Below, piece by piece: positions 34,954 through 44,176 of a stretch of 64,000 nt of DNA (positions are counted from its first letter, which is position 1; every line of letters starts with the position of its first letter). Origin of the DNA: Streptomyces sp. MA5143a (lineage in GTDB: Bacteria; Actinomycetota; Actinomycetes; Streptomycetales; Streptomycetaceae); the NCBI RefSeq assembly GCF_900290235.1, contig NZ_OLMK01000001.1:1-64000 (forward strand). Reading direction: 5' to 3'. The position numbers and the translations under genes are program-made. Under the pieces are notes generated by a model. It searched no databases. It saw nothing but the letters and a program-made list of their open reading frames with translations, and had not been told where the DNA came from.

Positions 34954-36645
34954 TCAACGCGATGCCGCGGTCGCCTCCGTGGACTCGGGCTGCTGCTTCG
35001 CCCCGCCCAGGGCCGCCTCCGCCGCGGTATACAGATCGGCTGGGCGTACGCCGTTCAGGGCTGTGACGAGGTGGCCGTCGGGGCGTACGAGGAGCACGGT
35101 GTGGGCGGCCGCGCCCGGGTAGCTCTCGGCCACCAGTAGCTCGGCGGAGTGCGGCAGGGCGGACACCGCCGCCGCGAGCCGGGGCATGATCCCGGCGCTC
35201 ACCCAGTGCTTGCGCTCCCACACCCCGGTACCCGGCGCGATCAGCACCACCAGTAGAGCCCCCCGTCCCAGCCGGTCCCGCAGCGGTACGAACGTGCCGT
35301 CCTCGGCGGTCACCTGGACATCGACGACCTGCGCACCCGGAAGCGTGTCGATGGGGGCCTCGGAGGCGGTGGGCGGAGCCATGAGCGGCGAGTCGGTGTA
35401 CGCCCCCGGCGCGCCCAGCGGGCCGCGCCCCAGGTGTCCGTCGGCGAGCAGCGCGTCGTGGCCCCGGCCCGAACCGGGGACGTAGGAGCGCAGCCCCTTG
35501 CCGCCGCGCAGCAGGGGCAACGCCTGGTCGGCGGCGCGCAGCCGGGCGGCGACGACCGCGCGGCGCTCCGCCTGGTAACTGTTGAGGAGTGCCTCGTGCG
35601 GGCCGTGGTGCCATGCCAGTGCCAGTTTCCAGGCGAGGTTGTCGGCGTCGCGCAGCCCTTCGTCGAGGCCCTGGGTACCGAGCGCGCCGAGCAGATGGGC
35701 GGCGTCCCCGGCGAGGAAGACCCGACCGACGCGCCACCGCCGGGCGAGCCGGTGGTGAACGGTGTGCACACCGGTGTCCAACAGGTCGTACGGCGGTGTG
35801 GCGCCCCCCGACCAGCCCGCGAGGGTCTCCCGGACGCGGGTCACGAGGAGTTCGGGGGTGACGAGATCCTTGCCCGGCGGCAACAGCCAGTCCAGGCGCC
35901 AGACCCCGTCGTCGAGCGGCCGGGCGGTGACCTCACCGCCGGAGGGACCCGACGTCCGCCAGGGCGGCATACGGTGCAGCAACGCTTCGCCCGGCCAGGG
36001 GAGTTCCACGCGCAGTGCCGCCACGGCATGCCGCTCCACGGCCGTACGGCCCGGGAAGCGGATGTCCTGGAGCTTGCGCACGGTGGAACGCGGTCCGTCG
36101 CACCCCACCAGGTAACTGCCCCGCCACCAGGTGCTCTTGGGCCCGCGCGTATGAGCCGTGACCCCGGACGCCTCCTGCTCGATGGCGTCCACACGGCTTT
36201 CCACAGCGATCTTGACGAGCCGTTCCTCGGCGATCGCGTCGCGCAGCGCGGTGGTCAGGACGTGCTGCGGGATGTGGAGCGGGGGGAGGCCGGCGGAGCC
36301 CTCGACGGTGTCCTCGGCGGCGCCGCGGGGGCCCCTCGCCGCGTCCCGGGCGGAGCCGTCCGGCTCGTCGGGGCCGATCTCCCCGAACCGGACCTGACGC
36401 ACCGTCTGCTTGCGCCGCATGGACCGCCATCCGGTCCAGCGATATCCCCCTTCCGTGAGGGGGACGCCGGACAATCGTTCCAGCAGAGCGGCCGTGTCCT
36501 CCTGCAGCACGACCGTTCGCGCGAGCCGCTGCTCGTCCTTGCCCGGCCCCTCGTCGAGGACCACGGAGGGCACTTCCTGACGAGCCAACGCCAGAGCGAG
36601 CGCAAGCCCCACGGGCCCCGCCCCGACAATGATCACCGGGTCCAC
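34954..36645 (-). CDS. FAD-dependent aromatic-hydroxylase-like monooxygenase
   Basis: The protein has 563 residues from the GTG at 36645 (AGGGGG upstream); an ATG at 36735 would add 30 residues without family similarity. It is a class A flavoprotein monooxygenase: N-terminal GAGPVGLALALALA dinucleotide motif, the DG motif GCDGPRSTVRK, and the ribityl-binding GDAAHLLGALGTQGLDEGLRDADNLAWKLAL. In the last motif the Pro normally found before the GGQG-like turn is missing. A C-terminal thioredoxin-like domain (about 440-540, ending VLLVRPDGHLVTAL) is typical of phenol hydroxylase relatives. The substrate is unknown; typical targets are phenols or polyketides. It is a single gene. Confidence 0.85.
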   Translation of the reverse strand: MDPVIIVGAGPVGLALALALARQEVPSVVLDEGPGKDEQRLARTVVLQEDTAALLERLSGVPLTEGGYRWTGWRSMRRKQTVRQVRFGEIGPDEPDGSARDAARGPRGAAEDTVEGSAGLPPLHIPQHVLTTALRDAIAEERLVKIAVESRVDAIEQEASGVTAHTRGPKSTWWRGSYLVGCDGPRSTVRKLQDIRFPGRTAVERHAVAALRVELPWPGEALLHRMPPWRTSGPSGGEVTARPLDDGVWRLDWLLPPGKDLVTPELLVTRVRETLAGWSGGATPPYDLLDTGVHTVHHRLARRWRVGRVFLAGDAAHLLGALGTQGLDEGLRDADNLAWKLALAWHHGPHEALLNSYQAERRAVVAARLRAADQALPLLRGGKGLRSYVPGSGRGHDALLADGHLGRGPLGAPGAYTDSPLMAPPTASEAPIDTLPGAQVVDVQVTAEDGTFVPLRDRLGRGALLVVLIAPGTGVWERKHWVSAGIMPRLAAAVSALPHSAELLVAESYPGAAAHTVLLVRPDGHLVTALNGVRPADLYTAAEAALGGAKQQPESTEATAASR

Positions 36646-36966
36646 GGCGCGGCGCCCCCTGCCCGCAGCGGCGTCCCGGAGGACGTAGGTGAACAAGAAG
36701 TTGGAGCAGGGTGCACGATCACAGAACGTATGCAACCCATTGCCGGTGCTTGCGTCAAGTGACGGCGAAGTGGGGAGGGGCGAGGTGTACTCGGATCGCT
36801 CAGGGCCGTCGGCCTGTGGTGATGCGTCGACGCCCGCCCGGGAGCGGGAGGCCGGACGTCGTCGCCTCCCGTCTCGGACGTGAGGGGAGGCAGTGGCTGT
36901 TCATGCCACTGCCTCCCCTCGTCCCGACTCGGGTGGCATCCGGAGCGGATGTCACCTGATCAAGCG
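36646..36966. other. Intergenic region between FAD monooxygenase and gluD
   Basis: These 321 bp contain the monooxygenase promoter (not resolved) and the strong terminator at 36882-36920. The short plus-strand frames here have no family similarity and no ribosome-binding site. Confidence 0.5.
36882..36920 (-). terminator. Strong terminator after the glu operon
   Basis: A perfect 16-bp stem (36882-36897 with 36905-36920) with a 7-nt loop lies 47 bp after the gluD stop. It separates the glu operon from the FAD monooxygenase gene on the same strand. Confidence 0.88.
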
Positions 36967-37890
36967 TCAGGTGTCCTTCTTGTCGACGTAGGTGCCGAGG
37001 CCGGGAAGGCCGCCGCCTTCCCCGCCGGTGGCCGTCGTGCCACCGACAGCGGCGGCCGGGATGACCGCACCGGTCGACTTCTTGCCTCGCCGCAGCCGCT
37101 GCTCCAGCCAGCCGGCGAAGCTGGTGATGATGAAGTTCAGGATGATGTAGATGATCGCGACGACGACGAAGCTGGGAACGGGATTGGCGTAGACAGCCGC
37201 CAGCGTCGCGCGTCCGCTGAGCAGTTCGGTGAACCCGATCATCACGCCGCCGAGCGCGGTGTCCTTCACGATGACCACGAGCTGGCTGACGATGGCCGGC
37301 AGCATCACCGTGACGGCCTGCGGCAGCAGGATGGAGGACATCGTCTGGCCCTTGCGCAGACCGATCGCCTGGGCGGCCTCCGTCTGGCCCTTGGGGAGGG
37401 CGAGGATACCGGCGCGCACGACTTCGGCGAGGACCGAGGCGTTGTACAGCACCAGACCGGTGACGACCGCGTAGAACCGCCTTTGATCGGTGGTGACTTC
37501 AAACGAACGAGCGATGACCTCGTTGGCGAACAGCATCAGCAGCAGGACCGGGATGGCCCGGAAGAACTCGACCACCGCACCGGCCGGGATGCGGACCCAC
37601 ACGTGGTCGGAGAGGCGCGCGATGCCGAAGAGCGCACCGAGGGGCAGGGCGATCACGATGGAGAGCCCCATGGCCTTGAGCGTGTTGGCGAGACCGGGCA
37701 GCAGGTACGTCGTCCAGGCCTGGGAGGTGAAGAACGGCTCCCACAGCTTCCACTCCAGCTGGTTCTTGCTGTCCAGCGCCCGCCAGAGCCACCACGCGAG
37801 GAGGGCCAGCAGTACGACGAAGACCACGGTGAGGATGACGTTGCGCCGTTTGGCCCGGGGGCCGGGGGCGTCGTAGAGAACGGAACTCAT
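36967..37890 (-). CDS. gluD: Glutamate ABC transporter permease GluD
   Basis: The protein has 307 residues from the ATG at 37890, which overlaps the gluC stop by 4 nt. About five membrane helices form the amino-acid permease fold (HisMQ type). The EAA loop is EVVRAGILALPKGQTEAAQAIGLRKGQTMSSILLPQAV. The C-terminal 35 residues are a Gly/Ala-rich cytoplasmic tail ending in TYVDKKDT. With GluC it forms the membrane channel of the glutamate importer. It is the last gene of gluABCD and is followed by a strong terminator. Confidence 0.95.
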   Translation of the reverse strand: MSSVLYDAPGPRAKRRNVILTVVFVVLLALLAWWLWRALDSKNQLEWKLWEPFFTSQAWTTYLLPGLANTLKAMGLSIVIALPLGALFGIARLSDHVWVRIPAGAVVEFFRAIPVLLLMLFANEVIARSFEVTTDQRRFYAVVTGLVLYNASVLAEVVRAGILALPKGQTEAAQAIGLRKGQTMSSILLPQAVTVMLPAIVSQLVVIVKDTALGGVMIGFTELLSGRATLAAVYANPVPSFVVVAIIYIILNFIITSFAGWLEQRLRRGKKSTGAVIPAAAVGGTTATGGEGGGLPGLGTYVDKKDT

Positions 37891-38564
37891 CGCTTCACCG
37901 CCAGTCGCTTGCTCAGCCAGCCGAGGAACAGGCCGGTGGGCAGGGTCAGTACCACGAACCCGAAGGCGAAGATCGCGCCGATGAGCAGCGTCTGTGCCTC
38001 CTTCTCGATCATGCCCTTCATGAGGTAGGCGGCCTCCGCGACGCCGATCGCGGCCGCCACGGTCGTGTTCTTGGTCAGCGCGATCAGTACGTTGGCCAGC
38101 GGTCCGATGACGGCCCGGAACGCCTGCGGCAGCACGATGAGGCCGAGGACCTGGGTGAAACTCAGTCCGATGGCGCGAGCCGCCTCCGCCTGGCCGACGG
38201 GCACGGTGTTGATGCCCGAGCGCAGCGCCTCGCAGACGAATGCCGCTGTGTAGGCCACGAAACCGAGAATGGCGAGCCGAAAGGCCGTGGCCTTGACGTC
38301 GTTGCCCGCGCCCATCGTGACCCGGAAGATGTCGGCGAGGCCGAGCGAGGTGAAGACGATGATGACGGTCAGCGGGATGTTCCGCACGACGTTCACGTAG
38401 ACGGTGCCGAAGCCGCGCATCAGGGGGACGGGGCTGACGCGCATCGCGGCCAGCAGGGTTCCCCAGACCAGGGAGCCGATGGCTGAGAAGACGGTGAGTT
38501 TGACCGTCATCCAGAACGCACCCAAGAAGGTTGGGTCGTTGTAGTTTGAAAGGAAGTCGAACAC
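37887..38564 (-). CDS. gluC: Glutamate ABC transporter permease GluC
   Basis: The protein has 225 residues. It opens with FWMTVKLTVFSAIGSLVWGTLLAAMRVSPV, typical for HisMQ-type permeases, and has the EAA loop CEALRSGINTVPVGQAEAARAIGLSFTQVLGLIVLPQAFR. It pairs with GluD and is coupled to it by a 4-nt overlap. A 121-bp gap with a strong hairpin separates it from gluB, so it should be expressed below the binding protein. Confidence 0.95.
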   Translation of the reverse strand: MFDFLSNYNDPTFLGAFWMTVKLTVFSAIGSLVWGTLLAAMRVSPVPLMRGFGTVYVNVVRNIPLTVIIVFTSLGLADIFRVTMGAGNDVKATAFRLAILGFVAYTAAFVCEALRSGINTVPVGQAEAARAIGLSFTQVLGLIVLPQAFRAVIGPLANVLIALTKNTTVAAAIGVAEAAYLMKGMIEKEAQTLLIGAIFAFGFVVLTLPTGLFLGWLSKRLAVKR

Positions 38565-38607
38565 TGTCTCCCGCGCTTCCGGGTGTGTGGCGTACGTGGC
38601 AGGCGCG

Positions 38608-38652
38608 GCGCGCCGCCGCCCTCACCGAGCCTTGCGGCGGGCGGCGGCGCGC
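38608..38652 (-). promoter_or_regulatory. 14-bp hairpin between gluB and gluC
   Basis: A perfect 14-bp GC-only stem (38608-38621 with 38639-38652) with a 17-nt loop lies 33 bp after the gluB stop. Hairpins at this position in binding-protein operons typically stabilise the upstream mRNA or partly terminate, giving excess binding protein over permease. Confidence 0.8.
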
Positions 38653-38685
38653 TTGCGGATCTCGGCGCTGCTCGCGGATATCCGC

Positions 38686-39534
38686 TTACTGGACGATGTT
38701 GCCGATCTTCGGGGCGGGCTCGTTCTTGTAGTTGGCCGGGCCGAAGTTCTCCTTGACCGCGGTCTCCCAGGCGCCGTCGCTGACCATCTTCTCCAGGGCG
38801 GCGTTGATCTTGTCCACGGTCGCGGTGTCGCCCTTCTTGACACCGATGCCGTAGTTCTCGTTGCTGAGCTTCAGGCCCGCGAGCTTGAACTGACCCTTGT
38901 AGTTCTCCTGGGCGGCGAAGCCCGCGAGGATCGAGTCGTCGGTGGTGACCGCGTCCACGGCACCGCTCTGCAGACCGGCGATGCACTCCGAGTAGCCGCC
39001 GTACTCCTTCAGCTGGGCCTTCGGAGCGATGTCCTTCTTGACGTTCTCCGCCGAGGTGGAACCGGTCACCGAGCAGAGCGTCTTGCCGTTGAGGTCCGTA
39101 CCCTTGGCGATCTTCGAGTCAGCCTTGACCAGCAGGTCCTGGTGGGCCAGCAGGTAGGGACCGGCGAAGTCGACGAGCTTCTTGCGCTCGTCGTTGATCG
39201 AGTACGTCGCCGCGATGAACTTGACGTCGCCGCGGGCCAGCGCGTTCTCGCGGTCGGCGCTCTTGGTCTCGACGAACTCGATCTGGTTCGGCTTGTAGCC
39301 GAGCTCCTTGGCTACGTAGGTGGCCACGTCCACGTCGAAGCCGGAGAACGTGCCGTCGGGCTCCTTCAGGCCGAGACCGGGCTGGTCGTACTTGATGCCG
39401 ATCTTGATCGTCTTGCCGCCGCCCGAACCGCCGTCCGAACCGTTGTCGTCCTTGTCGCCGCCGCCGCAGGCGGTGGCCGTCAGGGCGAGGACGAGGGCGG
39501 TGGCCGCTGCGGCGGAGACCTTGCGAAGCTTCAT
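38686..39534 (-). CDS. gluB: Glutamate-binding lipoprotein GluB
   Basis: The protein has 282 residues from the ATG at 39534, with AAAGGA 8 nt before; an in-frame ATG three codons earlier sits on the ribosome-binding site. The signal peptide ends in the lipobox LTATAC|G, so the mature protein is anchored outside the membrane. The SBP_bac_3 domain shows GTFSGFDVDVATYVAKELGYKP, IAATYSINDERKKLVDFAGPY and TGSTSAENVKKD. The Ser/Gly/Asp-rich linker after the lipid Cys is normal. It delivers glutamate (possibly also aspartate) to GluCD. It is 79 bp after gluA. Confidence 0.95.
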   Translation of the reverse strand: MKLRKVSAAAATALVLALTATACGGGDKDDNGSDGGSGGGKTIKIGIKYDQPGLGLKEPDGTFSGFDVDVATYVAKELGYKPNQIEFVETKSADRENALARGDVKFIAATYSINDERKKLVDFAGPYLLAHQDLLVKADSKIAKGTDLNGKTLCSVTGSTSAENVKKDIAPKAQLKEYGGYSECIAGLQSGAVDAVTTDDSILAGFAAQENYKGQFKLAGLKLSNENYGIGVKKGDTATVDKINAALEKMVSDGAWETAVKENFGPANYKNEPAPKIGNIVQ

Positions 39535-39613
39535 GGTGAACATCCTTTGACTGGTGAAGATGCGGACCGTCGTGGTGCGGGTGCCTGTGGCCGGGACCGG
39601 CCTCGTCGGGCGG

Positions 39614-40390
39614 TCAGTGGTGCAGGATCTTGGAAAGGAAGTCCTTGGCCCGGTCGCTGCGGGGGTTGCTGAAGAACTGGTCCGGCACAGCCTCTTCGAC
39701 GATTCGGCCGTCCGCCATGAACACCACCCGGTTGGCGGCCGAACGGGCGAAGCCCATCTCGTGGGTGACCACGACCATGGTCATGCCGTCGCGGGCGAGC
39801 TGCTGCATGACCTCCAGGACCTCGTTGATCATCTCGGGGTCGAGGGCCGAGGTCGGCTCGTCGAACAGCATGACCTTCGGGTCCATCGCCAGTGCCCGGG
39901 CGATCGCCACGCGCTGCTGCTGACCACCGGAGAGCTGCGCGGGGTACTTGTCCGCCTGCGTGCCCACACCGACCCGGTCGAGCAGGGTCCGCGCCTTCTC
40001 CTCGGCCTGCTTCTTGTCGGTCTTGCGGACCTTGAGCTGTCCCAGCATCACGTTCTCGAGCACGGTCTTGTGCGCGAAGAGATTGAAAGACTGGAACACC
40101 ATGCCGACGTCGGCCCGCAGTCGCGCGAGCGCCTTGCCCTCGGCGGGCAGCGGCTTGCCGTCGATCAGAATGTCGCCGGAGTCGATCGACTCCAGCCGGT
40201 TGATGGTGCGGCACAGGGTGGACTTACCGGACCCGGAGGGTCCGATCACCACGACGACCTCGCCCCTGGTGATCGTCAGATCGATGTCCTGGAGTACGTG
40301 CAACGCGCCGAAGTGCTTGTTGACGCTCTTCAGGACGACCAGGTCGTCGGCCGCGGGCACCGCGTCCTTGACCACCGAAACTTCGGTCAT
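39614..40390 (-). CDS. gluA: Glutamate ABC transporter ATP-binding protein GluA
   Basis: The protein has 258 residues. Walker [11 protein letters not shown]-loop FQSFNLFAH, signature [15 protein letters not shown], Walker [15 protein letters not shown] and H-loop VTHEMGFAR are all intact, in the polar-amino-acid ABC subfamily. The ribosome-binding site GAGGAGGACGGAG precedes the ATG. It is the first gene of gluABCD, reading away from the two-component system; no clear -35/-10 pair could be fixed in the 386-bp divergent gap. Confidence 0.96.
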   Translation of the reverse strand: MTEVSVVKDAVPAADDLVVLKSVNKHFGALHVLQDIDLTITRGEVVVVIGPSGSGKSTLCRTINRLESIDSGDILIDGKPLPAEGKALARLRADVGMVFQSFNLFAHKTVLENVMLGQLKVRKTDKKQAEEKARTLLDRVGVGTQADKYPAQLSGGQQQRVAIARALAMDPKVMLFDEPTSALDPEMINEVLEVMQQLARDGMTMVVVTHEMGFARSAANRVVFMADGRIVEEAVPDQFFSNPRSDRAKDFLSKILHH

Positions 40391-40776
40391 CGCTTTCTGG
40401 CTCCGTCCTCCTCGGTTTCGGAGGACAGTAGTGACCGGCGACGACCAGCGTCATTACATCTGAGGGGAAATTGAGCATAACGATCTGGTAGCAGTCGGAC
40501 ACTGCGCGTAGCGGACCCGCGCGGGGGTCTTTCGGCTGGGTAACGGAACCCTCGCGGAACCTGTACGGCCTTGACGGCGTCCTCAGTCATTGGTGTCACT
40601 GCCCAGGTGGGCGGGCCACGGCAGCCGGGTCCCCGCTTGCGTTCCCGTCATACCCCTGAGCGTGCGGAAACCCGACGCGGGACCTGGGTGCGCGTAAGGT
40701 GTGCCAGCCGAGACCGTATGTACGACCGAACGTACGCCCGACAAACGTATGCCCGATCGAACCGGAGGGGGCCGGA
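40391..40776. promoter_or_regulatory. Divergent region between gluA and the response regulator
   Basis: These 386 bp contain no supported gene. The gluA promoter must lie in the AT-richer half near 40440-40500. Three direct repeats (40714-40756) precede the response-regulator gene. Confidence 0.5.
40714..40756 (+). repeat. Three direct repeats upstream of the response-regulator gene
   Basis: CCGTATGTACGA (40714), ACGTACGCCCGA (40730) and ACGTATGCCCGA (40745) share the pattern CGTAYG..CGA and are 16 and 15 bp apart. OmpR-type regulators bind direct repeats, so these may be autoregulatory sites. The last copy is 21 bp before the ATG. Confidence 0.55.
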
Positions 40777-41463
40777 ATGAGGCTGCTCCTCGTCGAGGAC
40801 GACAACCACGTCGCGGCCGCGCTGTCTGCGGTCCTGGCCAGGCACGGCTTCGACGTCACCCATGCCCGCAGCGGCGAGGAGGCCCTCCAGGCACTCGTCC
40901 CGGAAGGCGCTGGCTTCGGCGTCGTCCTGCTCGACCTCGGCCTGCCCGACCAGGACGGCTACGAGGTCTGCGGCAAGATCCGCAAGCGCACCAGCATCCC
41001 CGTGATCATGGTGACCGCCCGCTCCGACGTGCGCTCCCGCATCCACGGCCTCAACCTCGGGGCCGACGACTACGTGGTCAAGCCGTACGACACCGGCGAA
41101 CTGCTCGCGCGTATCCACGCCGTCGCCCGGCGCCGCGTCCCCGACGAGTCCGCCACCCCCGGCGACACCGGGCTGCGCCTCGGACCCGTGATCATCGAAC
41201 TGCCCACCCGGCAGGTAAGTGTGGACGGCGCGGTCGTCCAGCTGACCCGCAAGGAGTTCGATCTCCTCGCGTTGCTGGCCCAGCGCCCGGGCGTCGTGTT
41301 CCGCCGGGAACAGATCATCAGCGAGGTGTGGCGGACCAGCTGGGAGGGGACCGGACGCACCCTCGAAGTACACGTCGCCTCGCTGCGGTCGAAGCTGCGC
41401 ATGCCCGCCCTGATCGAGACCGTGCGCGGGGTCGGCTACCGGCTGGTGACCCCGACGCCGTAG
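40777..41463 (+). CDS. OmpR/PhoB-type response regulator
   Basis: The protein has 228 residues from the ATG at 40777 (GGAGGGGG upstream). The receiver has E7/D8/D9, phosphoacceptor D53 in VVLLDLGLPDQDG, and conserved T (VTARSD) and K (VVKPYD). The C-terminal winged-helix domain (about 130-226) ends in VRGVGYRLV. It is 9 bp upstream of its cognate kinase gene. The neighbouring TAXI-type binding protein gene suggests a role in sensing a small organic or amino acid, but this is inference. Confidence 0.92.
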   Translation: MRLLLVEDDNHVAAALSAVLARHGFDVTHARSGEEALQALVPEGAGFGVVLLDLGLPDQDGYEVCGKIRKRTSIPVIMVTARSDVRSRIHGLNLGADDYVVKPYDTGELLARIHAVARRRVPDESATPGDTGLRLGPVIIELPTRQVSVDGAVVQLTRKEFDLLALLAQRPGVVFRREQIISEVWRTSWEGTGRTLEVHVASLRSKLRMPALIETVRGVGYRLVTPTP

Positions 41464-41472
41464 CGTTCCCGC

Positions 41473-42891
41473 GTGCGCACTCGTCTTCTTCCGCTGCTCA
41501 TCGTCCTGATGGCCGCCGTGCTGCTGGCCCTCGGCATCCCGTTGGCGGTGAGCCTGGCGGCGGCGCGCCAACAGGAGGTCGTCGTCGACCGCATCGACGA
41601 CACCGCGCGCTTCGCGGCCCTCGCCCAGTTCGTCACCGAGTCCCCGACCCGGTCCCGGACGGACGACCTCTCGGGCGACGGCCGCCGGGACACCCTCCAG
41701 CGGGAGCTGGCGCAGTACCACAGCGTGTACGGGATCAAGGCCGGCGTCTTCTACCGCGACGACAAGCGGGGCCCCATGGCCAACGCCCCCGTCGGCTGGG
41801 ACGTGCCCGAGTCCGGTGAGGGCAAGGACGCGTTCGACGAGGCGCTGCTGGGGCGGCGCCCGCACGACCCGGAGCAGGTGTGGCCGTGGCAGCGCGGTCG
41901 TCTCGTGGTCGCCTCCCCGGTCATCCACGACGGTGATGTCGTCGCCGTCGTCGTCACCGACTCGCCCACCGGCCAGATGCGCTCCAAGATCCTGCGCGGC
42001 TGGCTGATCATCGGCGCCGGCGAGATCGCCGCGATGCTCCTCGCCCTCGGCGCCGCCCTGCGGCTGACGGGCTGGGTCCTCAAGCCCGTGCGCGTCCTCG
42101 ACACCACCACCCACGCCATCGCCTCCGGACGGCTGAAGTCACGGGTCGCCGTCGCCAGCGGACCGCCCGAACTCAGGCGCCTCGCACGGTCGTTCAACGA
42201 GATGGCCGACAACGTCGAGGACGTCCTGGAACAGCAGCGCGCCTTCGTCGCCGACGCCTCCCATCAACTGCGCAACCCGCTCGCCGCGCTGCTGCTGCGC
42301 ATCGACCTGCTGGCCCTGGAACTGCCCGAGGGCAATGAGGAGATCGCGTCCGTCCGCACCGAGGGCAAGCGCCTCGCGCAGGTCCTCGACGATCTGCTCG
42401 ACCTCGCGCTCGCCGAGCACGCCGAGTCCGATCTCCGGCTCACCGACGTGGGGGAGCTGACCGCGGAGCGGGTCGCCTCCTGGTCACCGCTCGCCGAGGA
42501 CAAGGGCGTGACGCTGGTCGGCACCTGCCCGGCCACCACGGCCTGGGTCGACCCGGTCGCCCTGTCCAGCGCGCTGGACGCGGTGATCGACAACGCGCTC
42601 AAGTTCACGCCCGCCGGGGAGCGCGTCGAGGTCGAGGTCGCCCCGAACGGACCGGACTGCACGGTCGTCGTCACCGACGGAGGCCCCGGCCTCAGCGACG
42701 AGGAGCTGGAGCGCGTCGGCGACCGCTTCTGGCGCAGCACCGCGCACCAGAACATCAAGGGCTCGGGCCTCGGGCTCTCCATCTCCCGGGCCCTGATAGC
42801 CGCGGGCGGCGGCTCCATCGCGTACGCCCACCACAAGCCGCACGGCCTCAGGGTGACGGTGACGGTGCCGAGGACCCGCCCGCAGAACTGA
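41473..42891 (+). CDS. Sensor histidine kinase
   Basis: The protein has 472 residues from a GTG. TM1 is about 6-30, then an extracytoplasmic sensor of about 140 residues (about 32-170), TM2 about 174-197, HAMP (about 200-250), HisKA with H264 in DASHQLRNPLAALLLRI, and HATPase with the N box (DAVIDNALKFTP), DGGPGL and [13 protein letters not shown]. The kinase and its regulator form an operon. The TAXI-protein gene converges 30 bp downstream, so its product could present ligand to the sensor domain. Confidence 0.92.
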   Translation: MRTRLLPLLIVLMAAVLLALGIPLAVSLAAARQQEVVVDRIDDTARFAALAQFVTESPTRSRTDDLSGDGRRDTLQRELAQYHSVYGIKAGVFYRDDKRGPMANAPVGWDVPESGEGKDAFDEALLGRRPHDPEQVWPWQRGRLVVASPVIHDGDVVAVVVTDSPTGQMRSKILRGWLIIGAGEIAAMLLALGAALRLTGWVLKPVRVLDTTTHAIASGRLKSRVAVASGPPELRRLARSFNEMADNVEDVLEQQRAFVADASHQLRNPLAALLLRIDLLALELPEGNEEIASVRTEGKRLAQVLDDLLDLALAEHAESDLRLTDVGELTAERVASWSPLAEDKGVTLVGTCPATTAWVDPVALSSALDAVIDNALKFTPAGERVEVEVAPNGPDCTVVVTDGGPGLSDEELERVGDRFWRSTAHQNIKGSGLGLSISRALIAAGGGSIAYAHHKPHGLRVTVTVPRTRPQN

Positions 42892-42921
42892 CCGGCCCGG
42901 CAGGGGCCCCTCGACCGGCGG

Positions 42922-43923
42922 CTACGGCTTGACGGACTGGTAGTACTGTGCCGCGCCCTCGTGCAGCGGCAGCGGGTCCGTGTAGATCGCCGTGCGCAGG
43001 TCCACCAGCTGGGCCGCGTGGACCTTCTTGCCGATCCTGTCCCGGCTCTTGATGACCATGCGGGTCAGCCACTGGGTCAGCCGGGGGTCCATGTCCTCAC
43101 GGGTGATCAGCAGGTTCGCCACGGTGATCGTGGGCACGGTGGAGCCCCTGAGGATGGTCGGGTAGGCGTCGGCCGGCATCACGGACGCGCGGTAGTGGCT
43201 GTAGACGGAGCCCTGTTCGTGCAGCTTCGCCACGAGGTCGCTCTCGATCGGCACGAAGCGGAAGTCGTAGTGGTACTTCTTCGCCAGGTCGGTGATGCCC
43301 TTCGTGGGCAGCCCGCCCGACCAGAAGAAGGCGTCGAGCCTGCCCTCGCGCAGGGCGTCGGGGCCCGTGCGGATGGTGTCGCTGCGCGCGTCGATGTCCT
43401 TGTCGATGTCCAGTCCGTCGGCGGAGAGCACGCGCCCGGCTATCAGCCGTACCCCCGAGCCCTGGGGTCCGACGGCGACCCGCTTGCCCTTCAGGTCGGC
43501 GACCCGCTGGACGGTCGAGGTGGCGGGGACGATCAGCTGCACATAGTCGTCGTACAGCCGGGCGAGGCCGCGCAGCTTGTCGGCACCGGGCTTCCCCTGG
43601 TCCACATAGGTCTGCACGGCGTCGGCGGCGGCGATGGCGAAGTCGCTCTCCCCGGTGGCGACGCGGGTGACGTTCGTCTGGGACCCGTTGCTGTCCTCCA
43701 GATCGATCCTCAGGTCGGGCATGTCCCCGCCGACCGAGTCCCGCAGCAGCTTGCCGTACTCCTGGTAGACGCCCTGCGGGGCTCCCGTACTGAGGGTGAT
43801 CGTCCCGCTCGGGGGCGTCTCGCGCGGCCAGAGCCACCACGCCAGCAGCCCGAGGACCACCAACGAGGCCGCCGAGCCCAGTAGCGCGCGACGCCCGCCG
43901 ATGCGGGGGAATACCTGGACCAT
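42922..43923 (-). CDS. TAXI-family solute-binding protein, orphan of its transporter
   Basis: The protein has 333 residues. A signal-anchor (about 12-33, LLGSAASLVVLGLLAWWLW) has no lipobox Cys, so the protein is membrane-tethered or released. The TAXI domain shows ITLSTGAPQGVYQEYGKLLRD, GESDFAIAAADAV, LKGKRVAVGPQGSGV and FFWSGGLPTKGI. TAXI proteins serve TRAP-T transporters for glutamate- or carboxylate-like solutes. No TRAP membrane subunit is encoded next to it, but a sensor kinase/regulator pair is. It is read towards the kinase gene, tail to tail. Confidence 0.9.
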   Translation of the reverse strand: MVQVFPRIGGRRALLGSAASLVVLGLLAWWLWPRETPPSGTITLSTGAPQGVYQEYGKLLRDSVGGDMPDLRIDLEDSNGSQTNVTRVATGESDFAIAAADAVQTYVDQGKPGADKLRGLARLYDDYVQLIVPATSTVQRVADLKGKRVAVGPQGSGVRLIAGRVLSADGLDIDKDIDARSDTIRTGPDALREGRLDAFFWSGGLPTKGITDLAKKYHYDFRFVPIESDLVAKLHEQGSVYSHYRASVMPADAYPTILRGSTVPTITVANLLITREDMDPRLTQWLTRMVIKSRDRIGKKVHAAQLVDLRTAIYTDPLPLHEGAAQYYQSVKP

Positions 43924-44176
43924 GCGCGAGATCCTGCCAGGTCACCGGACGGGCGGCCAGGATCGGGACCATCCGGTGCGAGCTCGTGACACGGGGGGTG
44001 ATGCGAGCGCGCCCCCGAGGACCACCTCGCGCGGGCCGCCCAGCCCTGTGACACCGGGGCCGGGCGTCGTTACGGCGGCGCCGACGTGCGGAGCCGGACG
44101 GGTATGACCAGTCGCCGATGGTGGCCCGGGTGCCGGACGTGCGGAGGCGTCGGCCGGTGGTCGGTAGGGTCGGCGG

